From NCBI GenBank assembly GCA_905221605.1, contig CAJNDS010002306.1, positions 1 through 60,000 on the forward strand: 60,000 nt of DNA, read 5' to 3'. This stretch comes from Symbiodinium natans (Eukaryota; Sar; Dinophyceae; Suessiales; Symbiodiniaceae). The notes below the pieces were generated by a model that saw nothing but the letters and a program-made list of their open reading frames with translations, was not told where the DNA came from and ran no database searches. The translations under genes and the position numbers were made by a program. Positions 30,501 through 38,424 of the stretch are shown here, piece by piece. Each line of letters begins with the position of its first letter. Position 1 is the stretch's first letter.

Positions 30501-32672
30501 TCGACGCCGTATCCAGCTGAGAAGGATCAGGAGACCCAAGAAGAGAATATCCAGATGGAGTCGGTTCGCTTAGTGCAGGGGCTGATTGGAGAATTAACGT
30601 GGTTGGCCACGAAAACAAGGTTGGATATCGCGTGGGCGGTGAACCGTGCTTCTCAGCTTTCTAGCAAGCGTCCTAGCAGGGCGATTGCAGTGTGCCAAAA
30701 CATCGTGCGATATCTCCGAGGAAAGCCGGGTTTGGGCCTGGTGTACGGGCCGAAGCCTGCGCAGGGCGTGAAGGTCGAAATGACGGAGGGGACTCTAGAA
30801 GTCGCCACAGACGCGTCGTTTGCACCGCTGGGCGAAAAGTCACAAACCGGCGTGGTGTAAAAATGGGCCGGCGCTGTCATCGGCTGGGTTTCCTCAAAGC
30901 AGACGTTCGTCTGCCTGAGTTCGGCAGAAGCTGAGCTATATGCGGCCATGGAAGGTATGGTCATGACAGACAGTGTCAGTGACCTGGTACGCGAACTAGT
31001 AGGGCAGGTGGCGCCAGCTCTCTATTCGGACAACGTTGCATGCACTTGCTTGATCGCTCTCCCGGCGGGCTCATGGAGAACCCGTCATTTGAGACTTCGC
31101 GCGAGAAGATTGCACGAGAGAATAGAGAATGAGGAGCTTCAATGTTTTCACCTACCAGGGGAGGTCATGACCGCGGACCTATTAACCAAGTCGCTTTCGT
31201 CTCAGAGGATGCAGAAGCTACTTGACTTGGCTGGAGTCGTCCAGTTGTCCCATGTCTTAAGATGCGCCGTGGTGGTGCTGAGCATCTCCAGAGCGCAAGC
31301 TCAGCCATCTGAAGATGAAGAAGATGAAGCGTCATGGGTTCCGCTTCTGCTAGTAATGGGGTTCACGGTCTTAATCGCAAGACTTTTGGAACTATGTTTG
31401 CGATGGTGTTGGAGTCAAGGGGCAAGGAGACTTAGAGATCTTCAGGGGCCACCTGAGAACGGAGAACTAGTAGGGTCTGTTCTAGAACAAGTATCTTCGC
31501 AGGGAGCTGTAGACGGGTCTGAGGTGACAGTAGTCGCTTTTGGGGATGACGTTGGACTGGTAGGGCCAGAGGATCAGGTCGAAGTTGTGGCTGCGGACTT
31601 GATCGCTAGGGCGCTAGAAGAAGAAGAACGAGCCTTGTTTCATAGGTGGTATGCTCTATATGTTGAGCCCTATGATCCCTACGACCCGTTGTTAGATGAG
31701 TCCCCATCCCGCAGAGCCTCTCTTGAAGACATTTGGTCGGAACCTCAAAGCCCAAATCCCGAACCTGAAATAGGACAGGGGTCTAGGACCGGGGGAGTAG
31801 AACTGTCTCAGGCGGCAGGGCCTAAAACTAAAGCTCCAGATCCTAAGTCAAGTACCCAAACTTCCTTTCAGGGGCACCATCCCTCGTTGAGTTCTGGGCT
31901 TTCGGAAGAGTCTCTGGTTTCGGGTGGGAGTCTTGAAGTAGACCCTAAGAGTAAGCCTCCTGCACCAAAACCGCCCCCGGATGGTTGGTTGGGAACCGTT
32001 GTAAAAAGGCCTCCGCCCGTGACATCGCAGTCTGTAGCTATCCCTATCCCTAAGCCGAAACTACCGCCTGAAGGTTGGTTGGGAACTGTTGCCCCAAAGC
32101 ATCCAACCGCGAAGGCACAGTCTGTAGGTGTCCCAAAGTCTCCTCCTGTTAAGCAACCCCCACCAGCTCCGAAATTGAACCCGCAAGCTCATCAGGACAT
32201 GATATTAATCGCGCAGAGACAAGAATTGATTCAGTGGGAGCTTCGCCGAAATCTCGGCCATCAGCCCATTGAAGGGCTCAGAGATAACTTCCACTACATT
32301 CCCGAACTTGGTCTGCTGATAAGATGGCATCCGATGTGGCGCCAACAGTTCTTCGACCCAAGTCGGACAGCACTTCCGATATCACTAAGCAGGTTGGTTG
32401 GGGATCGTCGGTCTTTCTGTATCTTCAGGGATGGTACCAGTGGCATTCTTGATGACAACTTCAGGGTCACGCGCCAAGGGGCGAACGTCTCAACGATGCA
32501 ATGGCAGGGGAGAACTGAGTTCCTTGTAGCTCCTCCAACCCCTATAGCTCCTGTACCAAACCCTCCTCCAAGCAAATCGAAAGCCGCAGGTCCCAAACCA
32601 AAATCTAAGCCGAAATCTCAACCGAAAGCCGAGCCGAAGCCGAAAACACCACCACGTCGCTTAACACAGTGA
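21573..32672 (+). CDS. Copia polyprotein (Gag-PR-PR-MTase-INT-2OG oxygenase-RT-RNase H-tail), one internal stop
   Basis: Translation from the ATG at 21573 (AGCCATGG context) is open for 3,095 codons. It meets TAA at 30858-30860 and stays open in the same frame to 32672. The start is 113 bp after the LTR. The domain order is given in the separate entries. Having Gag and Pol in one frame is typical of copia elements, where processing by the encoded protease releases the parts. The N-terminal 600 residues are low-complexity, rich in Ser, Pro, Gly and Arg, with four GATCTCTTGATC-type repeats encoding (R/G)SLD. The single stop may be a recent nonsense mutation or a readthrough site. Because RNase H is split, the copy as it stands may depend on other copies or on readthrough. 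Confidence 0.93.
23430..24122 (+). other. Gag capsid-like helical domain (about residues 620-850)
   Basis: The segment from PTLEITPEEGPLAVGDWLT to AEAELLEYG is mostly helical by composition, with conserved-looking Trp and Leu positions (DWLTLIAPLI, STWWGLVAAEADRRYKVWLQ). This fits the UBN2/Gag-like capsid of copia elements, which builds the virus-like particle. The assignment is by position before the zinc knuckles and by general character, not by a diagnostic motif. Confidence 0.6.
24303..24449 (+). other. CCCH finger plus CCHC-like knuckle of Gag
   Basis: C912-x8-C921-x5-C927-x3-H931 is a classical CCCH RNA-binding finger (CKGYLTPRGCAFGDNCRNLH). It is followed by C942-x2-C945-x8-H954-x4-C959, a lengthened version of the retroviral CX2CX4HX4C knuckle. 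Lys/Gly-rich linkers (KGKPKGKPKGK before, KGGKGGKGNKGNKGG after) surround them. The likely role is binding and packaging element RNA. Confidence 0.85.
25080..25490 (+). other. Aspartic-protease-like domain 1 (catalytic D1195)
   Basis: EAFLDSGATH carries the D-S-G-A motif of retropepsin-like proteases, with D1195 as predicted nucleophile. Downstream it shows PLGKVVEVLG and HPLRGLLGV, blocks repeated in domain 2. The enzyme should cleave the polyprotein. Retropepsins normally act as homodimers with one Asp from each chain. Confidence 0.7.
25555..25945 (+). other. Aspartic-protease-like domain 2 (D1345, DGGA)
   Basis: GLIDGGATNALRQG lies 150 residues after the first motif. The following blocks (PLGPAIECLG, HPTRGELPV, ending in LELE) line up with domain 1 (PLGKVVEVLG, HPLRGLLGV, ending in DELE), so this is a tandem duplication. 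The motif is D-G-G-A rather than D-S/T-G-A. It could supply the second half of a single-chain enzyme or be an inactive copy. Confidence 0.65.
26190..26775 (+). other. C5-cytosine-methyltransferase-like domain
   Basis: The stretch LVHLFSGQQSW (residues 1545-1555) resembles motif I, the S-adenosylmethionine-binding loop. GGPPCRTMSRSR (1597-1608) resembles motif IV, with C1601 in the position of the catalytic cysteine of PPC. FEHPRDP (E1669) sits where motif VI (ENV) is expected. DNA methyltransferases captured by dinoflagellate retrotransposons are known from published work, which supports the reading. A target-recognition domain and motif X were not recognised and the domain is short (about 200 residues), so it may be degenerate or bind SAM for another purpose. 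Confidence 0.6.
27060..28115 (+). other. Integrase with HHCC finger, DD35E core and SH3-like C-terminus
   Basis: The zinc finger is H1839, H1844, C1851, C1854. The catalytic triad is D1878 (CVDLTGP), D2031 (HSDRGAEF) and E2067 (QSNGLAERFIG), with exactly 35 residues between the last two. The enzyme inserts the cDNA into host DNA. The distance between the first two Asp is 152 residues, because about 80-90 mostly acidic residues (around 1905-1990) are inserted in the core. After the core, VQATVLAPSEHVSKGWVVRV and following residues look like the small beta-barrel C-terminal domain. Confidence 0.92.
28500..29115 (+). other. 2-oxoglutarate/Fe(II)-dependent dioxygenase domain
   Basis: SEWHRDVNN supplies H2427-x-D2429. 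FQGGEIRV matches the usual GGE strand. RRHKVLPHTGNRLVLVAYT supplies the distal H2488 and R2497, with the nine-residue step typical of prolyl-hydroxylase-type and related enzymes (H...G-x-R). The full H-x-D...H...R set is thus present, so activity is plausible. The fold uses 2-oxoglutarate and O2 to hydroxylate a substrate. It lies between integrase and reverse transcriptase, not a standard copia domain. The substrate is unknown; nucleic acid (5-methylcytosine or thymine) or protein are options. Confidence 0.82.
29580..30480 (+). other. Reverse transcriptase (RVT_2)
   Basis: The first catalytic Asp is D2799 in ILDIRKAFLYAPL; the second pair is Y2904-V-D2906-D2907 in GVYVDDML. Between them stands the copia hallmark RALYGLDLSPAAWSRHRDK, and upstream lies KRRARIVACGNFQQ. 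It makes cDNA from element RNA inside the particle. Confidence 0.95.
30780..31230 (+). other. RNase H domain interrupted by TAA
   Basis: The copia RNase H motifs are all present: D3080 (ATDASF), E3121 (SSAEAELYAAM), D3153 (YSDN) and RTRHLRLRARRLHE. The stop TAA (codon 3096, 30858-30860) falls between the first and second catalytic residues (GVV-stop-KWAGAV). Everything on both sides is conserved, so the stop is probably recent or read through. Confidence 0.9.
31240..32672 (+). other. C-terminal extension with a membrane segment and Pro/Lys repeats
   Basis: After the usual end of RNase H (ADLLTKSL) the frame runs on for about 480 codons. It has a hydrophobic stretch VPLLLVMGFTVLIARLLELC with Arg/Trp after it, an acidic region, two copies of a PP(D/E)GWLGTV repeat, a folded-looking segment (HYIPELGLLIRWHPMWRQQ) and a Lys/Pro tail. 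Envelope-like third domains occur in some plant copia elements, but no similarity is claimed here. Confidence 0.7.
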
Positions 32673-33164
32673 AGCGGAAACTGTAGACCTCAAACAAGGC
32701 GTACTCCTAGAAGTCCTGATTCCTAGTCTTAAGTGATGTAGGTTTTGGGTGTTTAGATAGGGTTGACGGGGTAAGTTCTCCTTCCTTTGGGGCCAGTAGC
32801 GTCTTAAAGGGTTTTCTAGGTCCTATGCTTGGTACAGATAAGTATGTGGACACCGTCTTGCGTAAGCTGGTTTTCCGTAGTCTTGAGCGTCGCAGAGTGT
32901 TTGAAACCGCAGTATCGTTTAGAGCATCTTGATCGTAGGCAGCCGGTAAGTGCTGCTATTGTTTCCGAGAAGGGGAGCTCGCTGGACTTTTGGGATTCCT
33001 GTCCTGTCCTTAGGCGTCCCCCCGTAGATCTCCTTTAGATCTCCGTTGTTGGTGTTGTTACGCAGAAAAGGCCTTGAGCTTTGAGCACTCACTCCACGGC
33101 CTAACAACTACCTGGCCAAGTGTTTGAAAGAGTGGTGTGCCTTAGATATGAGTTTGCATGCTGC
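32673..33164. other. Retrotransposon 3' untranslated region
   Basis: About 490 bases between the polyprotein stop and the polypurine tract hold no supported gene. The frame at 32829-33038 is short and does not look like a protein. Confidence 0.7.
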
Positions 33165-33174
33165 AAAGGGGGAG
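33165..33174 (+). promoter_or_regulatory. Polypurine tract
   Basis: AAAGGGGGAG directly abuts the right LTR and would prime plus-strand DNA synthesis. Its end fixes the LTR start as TCTTGATG. Confidence 0.9.
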
Positions 33175-33328
33175 TCTTGATGATGAAGCATCATATCCCT
33201 TCTGCAGGCCTTTTAGCTATGATCAAGTGCAGTATCTGAAAAGGGCGATTTGACTTGTGCGAGTTCACAGGTGTCTTGGCAGCATTAACCCTAAACCCTA
33301 ACCTCTAATCTAAGGGTTGGTTTCCTTA
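33175..33328 (+). repeat. 3' LTR
   Basis: Base-for-base identical by eye to 21306-21459. On the minus strand its end reads TAAGGAAACC, which together with the AAGG target duplication forms the splice-donor-like AAG|GTAAGG in the host sense direction. Confidence 0.95.
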
Positions 33329-34076
33329 CCTTGAATGCCACGAGGCAGCCCTTGAGACAAGTGAAGAGAAGAATGCATGGCACCCAAATCATGGTGAAGA
33401 CCAGCATGGGCCCCCACCCATACGGAGTGGCGAGGAGGTTCACCTTTGTCTCGGGCAGGGTCCCAATGTTTGTCAGAGGGGTCAGGACATAGCTCTGAAG
33501 AAGAGATAGCATGAAGTACTTGTACACGGCAATGATTTGCTTCTGGCACCAGTTGAAGACCCGGTATGAACCACAGTACTCATAGAAGATCTCGGACCAC
33601 CTGATGAGTTCGAGCACAACTGCCAGGAACGCGGCCATCATCATCTGAAAATCGAGCGCGTTGTGCCCGAGCACCTCGCTTTCAGGACATTTTGCCTCGG
33701 GATCAGCCTCTTTGTCACAAGGACATGGCTCATCCCAGGCCAACAGATTGGGCAAGCATTGCTCCGAAATTCTGCGGGCTTTGAGGTACTCCTCGATCTC
33801 TCCAAGCTCCCGCACCACGTTTTCTGGGGATTCGCCACAGTACTTCTGGGCCTCCGAGCCCACTGACATGCTCATTTCCATGTCGATGATCTCTGCAGAG
33901 AGCTCCACCTCGTTCAAGTCAACAAAGAAGATGCAAGTCTCCCACTCCCCGGCAGACTTGCCAAGGGTCTGCCCGACGTTCATAGCGCCAAGCGTGAGGA
34001 ACCCGAAAATCATGGCGATCAGGCGCAGCATCACGGAGCATCCCAACAGCCGGTAGTAGGTCTTGCGATACGCCAT
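33329..34076 (-). CDS. Host multipass membrane protein, exon 5' of the retrotransposon
   Basis: From MAYRKTYYRLLGCSVMLRLI the minus strand is open for 249 codons up to GCLVAFK at the insertion. At least four hydrophobic helices are visible (LIAMIFGFLTLGAM, MMMAAFLAVVLELI, YFMLSLLQSYVL, LVFTMIWVPCILLFTCLKG). A Cys-rich loop (CLPNLLAWDEPCPCDKEAD) lies between the first and second, probably extracellular or lumenal. The frame is open further up to 34142, but an acceptor-like CCCAG lies just before the ATG, so the exon may begin there. It continues at 21305 beyond the element. Family not recognised. Confidence 0.75.
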
Positions 34077-34279
34077 GCTCTGGGATCCACAAGGGGCACT
34101 GCAGGGACTTAGAATTGAGCCGCCCTGGCATTCCGCGCTCAAGGCTTGGGACAGTCTAGCTCAGCGTTCGCGACAATCGAACTGAAGACATCGTACTGCC
34201 CTGTTGCCCTACCCCTGCTGCCTCAAAGGCACAAGCACAAGGAAATATTACGGGACAAAAACCACTGTCATTGTCGGAT

Positions 34280-34475
34280 TTTGGATGGTTGAGGCCGGCC
34301 TCAGCTATGGCGATAGCCTCCGCATATAGGCGTGCCGCATCCTCGAATTGCTTGGCCTTACAACTCGCTCTCAATCGCCTGCCACTGCCGACCGATTCAC
34401 GAGAAATGTTGAAGGAGCCTGGAAAGCAGTATTTCCTTCTGCCTTCTTCGCATCAGCCTTACAAGCTCTAAGCGC
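34280..34475 (-). CDS. TPR-coding exons with a 62-bp GC-AG intron
   Basis: One exon ends ADAKKAEGNTAFQ at 34419. The next begins at 34356 with AKQFEDAARLYAEAIAIAEA. Removing 34357-34418, which starts GCTCC and ends TAAG, gives a perfect TPR helix pair (AEGNTAFQ-AKQFEDAARLY). The donor is GC, not GT, and the junction is CAG|GCC, a pattern known for dinoflagellate introns. The gene extends upstream to higher coordinates, but its other exons are uncertain. Whether it belongs to the neighbouring membrane-protein gene is unknown. Confidence 0.6.
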
Positions 34476-37400
34476 ATTCCGGCATTCAAGAGGCATGACA
34501 GGCACTGTCTGGCACTGTATGTGTGCCTCGGGAGGCAAAGCAATCTGGGGCTTCTCTGTCTCACCTGCAGTGCCCGAGGGCCCGAGGTCTCGATCGCGCA
34601 AGAAGGCAAGTCGAGTTTGGGACCTTCGGCAGAGCAGTCCATCTTGCAGCCACCTGTCAAGGCTTCGAAGGCAAGGCTTGGGTCTTTGTCCCTTTGAAAC
34701 TTGATTCGGGGCCCATAAGCCCACAAGAGCCTACCAACCCATGAGGGCAGCTGTAGGGCTGACACTGTCTTGAGATGTCTTGACCTCCGCTCTGTATGCT
34801 TGGAAGCCTGGAGGCTGACATTCTTTGGAGCATCGCTCCCCTCCACAGTGTGGCGGGCAGTTCGATGCTTCCACGGGCTCAGAAACCATGGCAGGATGTA
34901 CCACGGAAGTTTCGGGGATTCTCACGGAACATCTTCCTTTCAAGTCATTGCAGCCTGGGCTGACACGAGTTTCAGAAGGGGTGGCTGCAGGCGGCGGGTA
35001 GGATGTGGGCCATGTGCTTCTTGCCACACGGGTGTTGCCCGGCTCGGCATGCTGATCAGATGTCGAAGGCACTCTCTTGCTTTTTGCTTTGCAGCCGTCA
35101 GTTGACTTTTTATGTAAATTAATGTAACTAGGCATAGCTGGAGTGTCCATGACAAAGCTCTGATGGCAACTGAAGTGCTGAGCGGCAAAGGCGGCACACA
35201 TGCAATACAGAAACAGCAATCTGTACGCCTTCCATGACAAAGAACCGCAACGCTGCCCCCTGACCACCCTTGTCGAGTATGGCGAAGGAAAGCACAGCTA
35301 TTTCAATAAAAGCGCCGAAAAAACTTCGGAACTTACAGCCATTTTACAGTCTCAGCAGTCTTGGCGGTTGAGGTCGCTTTACCAGAGTTTCCTGCACTCA
35401 CGTCCTTGGATCGGCACAGGGCTCACAAGTCCAGCATCGAAGCCGAAACTGTTTCGAAACTCTCCCGCCAAGCACTGCACCATCGAGAACGCATCCAGCT
35501 TGGGATCGTGATCAGGCCTCTTGGCCGGACGGAGGAGCTGGCAACCGCAGACCAGCGGAAAAAGATGAGTTCGGTGTGAGGAACTCAGAGGGCCTGTATG
35601 CCGTGATGACTTGGGACGCAATGAAGTCCTGCATCCTGGCCGTCTACCATCAGTCAACAGCTGCAAGCTGGGGCAATACGCCGCAGTCCACAGCATCTGA
35701 GCAGCAAGCATGGTCGGCCGCCGTCTCACCTGGACGTTCCGAAACATGCCGAAGCATTCCGAACATGAGCTTTGCTGCTGAGGCTTCCGGCATTTGACTC
35801 GCGGGAAAGGGTCAGCTCGAACCTCCCAGCCAAGAATTTCAGGGCTCGTCCTCCCGTGATCCTTGGATTCCTTGGGCCGCTCACCAGTGTGGAGGCCCGC
35901 TCTTCGGGGGACAGAGGAGCTCCAAATTGGGTCGCTGACCCCACATGGCCTTACTTGACATGTCTCTTCGCGAAGGCACTGCTAGGGTTGGAGCAGCCCA
36001 AGAGAGCGGCCGGAGCGGTGGATTTAAGTACCTTGCCAGCACAAAGATGGCAAACGTGCGGAGATGACTTCTACAGACAGCACAATGCCTCAGTTCCACC
36101 CATGTCGTAGGCAGCATCCCAGAGAACATGTGAAGTCGGCCCAGCCTGAGCACCAGATCGTCTGCTGACTGGCGAGGCTTCGTTCGGCAGCTGAGAAAGG
36201 GTAGCTTGAGCAACTTAGCCTTCCGCAGATCTGTCTTCCAGGTGTACATGCACCTCGTGCATCGTAAGCAAGACACACTGCAGTTGACGGTCTGTAGTAC
36301 AGTACTAGGTCGCAGGCAAAGCTCTCTGGATGATCCAATTCGAACCTGCGACTTCACTGCTCACATAGAGCCACGATTCTGCTTCATTTTCTGCAAGGGC
36401 AGCAAGCAAAGCCCCCGAGAAACGAAACAACAGCTGCCCAGCACTTGCGCCGAGGCACTGGGGGTGTGGGTATCCCTTAAGCGTCGGGGCCGGCGCCGGC
36501 CCACCTGGACCAGGTCCCCAGGCCTCAGGTGGGGGCACTGGCTGCAGGCTTGTGGGGGTTCGGTTTGGGCTCGCTTTCCTAGCGGTGCGGTGTGCTGTTT
36601 CCATTAGCCAACCGTTCTGCATCCAAGCTTCGTTCTGCTGACAGGTAAAGCGCGAGCTGTCCTGAGCTGCGGATCTGTTTTGGCCATGGGACAGTCTCCG
36701 CTCAGCTGCCCCCGTTCAACTGCGCTCAGGCACGAACTGTTAGATCGCTGAAGTGGAGGGTCTCCGACCTCCCCACCAAAAGCAACCCAGCCACTCAAAG
36801 CCAAGAATTCCCGAGATCCAGCCCGGGCGTGCTGCCTGTGATCTTCCAGGAGTTGCAGTTCTCCTCCATACCCAGCTTGCGGCAACGAGGAGACCTTGTG
36901 GCGAAGGCTCTTGGCTTAGGATTTTGGCCGCATTGCGGGTTTCGAGTGGTTCCGAGTTCAAGGGCCAGTTTTGAATTTCATACGGCTCAGGCACCCGGTC
37001 TCGGATGCCATGAAGCAACAAGAAGGTGATCAGAAAGCCACGAGTAAACGAGTAAGTAAAGGAGCCTCTAGAGCTGAGCTTCAACAAGAACCAGCAGCCT
37101 TTGAAGGGAGGGCGACTCACAGCGCATGCAACGTCAGATACTCGTACAATGGTTTCTGCAACCGGCAAAGCAAGTGCTTGGAACAGCTCGGGGTCCTTTT
37201 GTTGAAGAAGCTCTGCCACTTTGCCCTTTTCTACAAGCTACGGGGCGCCGACGCCAGCTCTGGCATTGTTGGTCCAGCCACCAGGCCTCAGAAAACCGGC
37301 GAAGCGGCAGCGGCTTTCAAGATCCACGAAAGACCCGCAACTCCACGTGAACTCCGCAACATTGCAGCCAAGCTTCGGGGGCTCGTGCGACTGCTTAAAC

Positions 37401-38180
37401 CTTCGCTGGGGGTGGGGTTTCAGGCTCAATTACGCTGGAACTTCCCAAGCATAAATGGGATTAACTGCGATAGCTTGACTCAAAGTGAAAACAACACAAC
37501 CTAGAACCTGTTTGCTAAGTCCCCTGAGAGTATGTGTGTAAGGATGGACTACCCAGACTACCCCATCCTCCGCCATCCTGCAAGGCAAGGAGCTCGTCAC
37601 TTGACGGGTCTAAGCCCAGGTTGCCCAACATGGCCTGCGCAGCAGATGTTGTCAAAACTTCATAGGCCCAAGCAACCATACACTCAAAAATGGACAGCCG
37701 ACCGTCTAGTAATACCAGCTACATCTCGTTGTATTGCTGCACAGCGTGCCCAGGCTGATCCCTCTCCCAAAGCGAGTGAGAAAGTTGCTGTGGCTCTCTC
37801 ACGGCCTTGCGGTCTTTCTTGTCAGCCTTCGGCAGCAGTTGCCGACTTACGTCACATACAGCTGAACATCGAAGGCACAGGTCGCTGATGCTTGCCTTGG
37901 GGGGTGGGACACCACCTCCGAAGCAAGAGCCGGCTACGTGGACTCAAAGACGGACACGCAACTTCTTCGGCCTCCCAGCACCACGACTTCAGCCTGGCAC
38001 TTGAGAGGCGTGTGAGGTTGCTTTAAAACTCCAAAGAGGCCGAAGCCGGGGCCTTGTCTTCGGTGTCGGAACTCATCGTCTCGTACTGGGCAGCGTTGTT
38101 GCAAGCGAGCCCCCAACGGCCCGTGGGAAAATGCTGATCAACGTGAAGTTATAATGCATGTATGTATGTACCCAGGCATA
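34476..38180. other. Region with weak minus-strand exon candidates
   Basis: Apart from the 37.1 kb exon, minus-strand stretches with Cys-x2-Cys pairs occur near 36.05 kb (HCAVCRSHLRTFAIFVLARY) and 36.25 kb (LRCTRCMYTWKTDLRKAK). No splice structure could be established, and nothing else here can be supported as a gene. Confidence 0.35.
37121..37215 (-). CDS. Candidate internal exon, unknown helical protein
   Basis: The minus strand reads AELLQQKDPELFQALALPVA and on to RVSDVACA, then meets an excellent donor, GCT|GTGAGT at 37120. The acceptor region is CAAAGTGGCAG. The sequence looks helical and could be a part of a TPR or HEAT-type protein, possibly the same gene as at 34.3 kb. No family assigned. 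Confidence 0.4.
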
Positions 38181-38185
38181 GATAT

Positions 38186-38186
38186 G

Positions 38187-38222
<36 letters not shown>

Positions 38223-38232
38223 CATATATTGG
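38186..38232. repeat. TA/TATACA microsatellite
   Basis: Alternating TA with occasional C (ATATATATACATATATATAT), embedded in GTATGTA-type flanks. Confidence 0.95.
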
Positions 38233-38353
38233 TATATGTCTGTATGTACATATGACACTTAAGCTTAAACATTGTTCTCCTTCCAGCAACACTTGTACAT
38301 ACTGCTCTTGTTGTCATTCATGTGTGTTTTTAACTCATTACTCACTTAATTCG

Positions 38354-38424
38354 ACCCTAAACCCTAACCCTAAACCCTAAACCCTTAACCCTAAACCCTA
38401 AACCCTAAACCCTAAACCCTAAAA
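38354..38424 (-). repeat. Interstitial telomeric array, CCCTAAA orientation
   Basis: About nine CCCTAAA units with single-base variants (CCCTAACC, CCCTTAA). This is the complement of the TTTAGGG plant/dinoflagellate telomere repeat and is opposite in orientation to the arrays at 53-56 kb. Confidence 0.95.

Larger units (their letters stand above)
21306..33328 (+). mobile_element. Full-length Ty1/copia-type LTR retrotransposon with accessory enzyme domains
   Basis: This 12,023-bp element has two LTRs of 154 bp identical by eye, a primer-binding site right after the left LTR, a polypurine tract (AAAGGGGGAG, 33165-33174) right before the right LTR, and flanking CCTT duplications. Integrase precedes reverse transcriptase, which defines Ty1/copia (Pseudoviridae-type) rather than Ty3/gypsy. 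The polyprotein covers about 3,700 codons with one internal stop. Identical LTRs and a nearly intact frame imply a very recent insertion. It lies antisense inside a coding exon of a minus-strand host gene. Copia polyproteins are translated in the cytoplasm, assemble into virus-like particles, and the cDNA is integrated in the nucleus. Confidence 0.95.
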
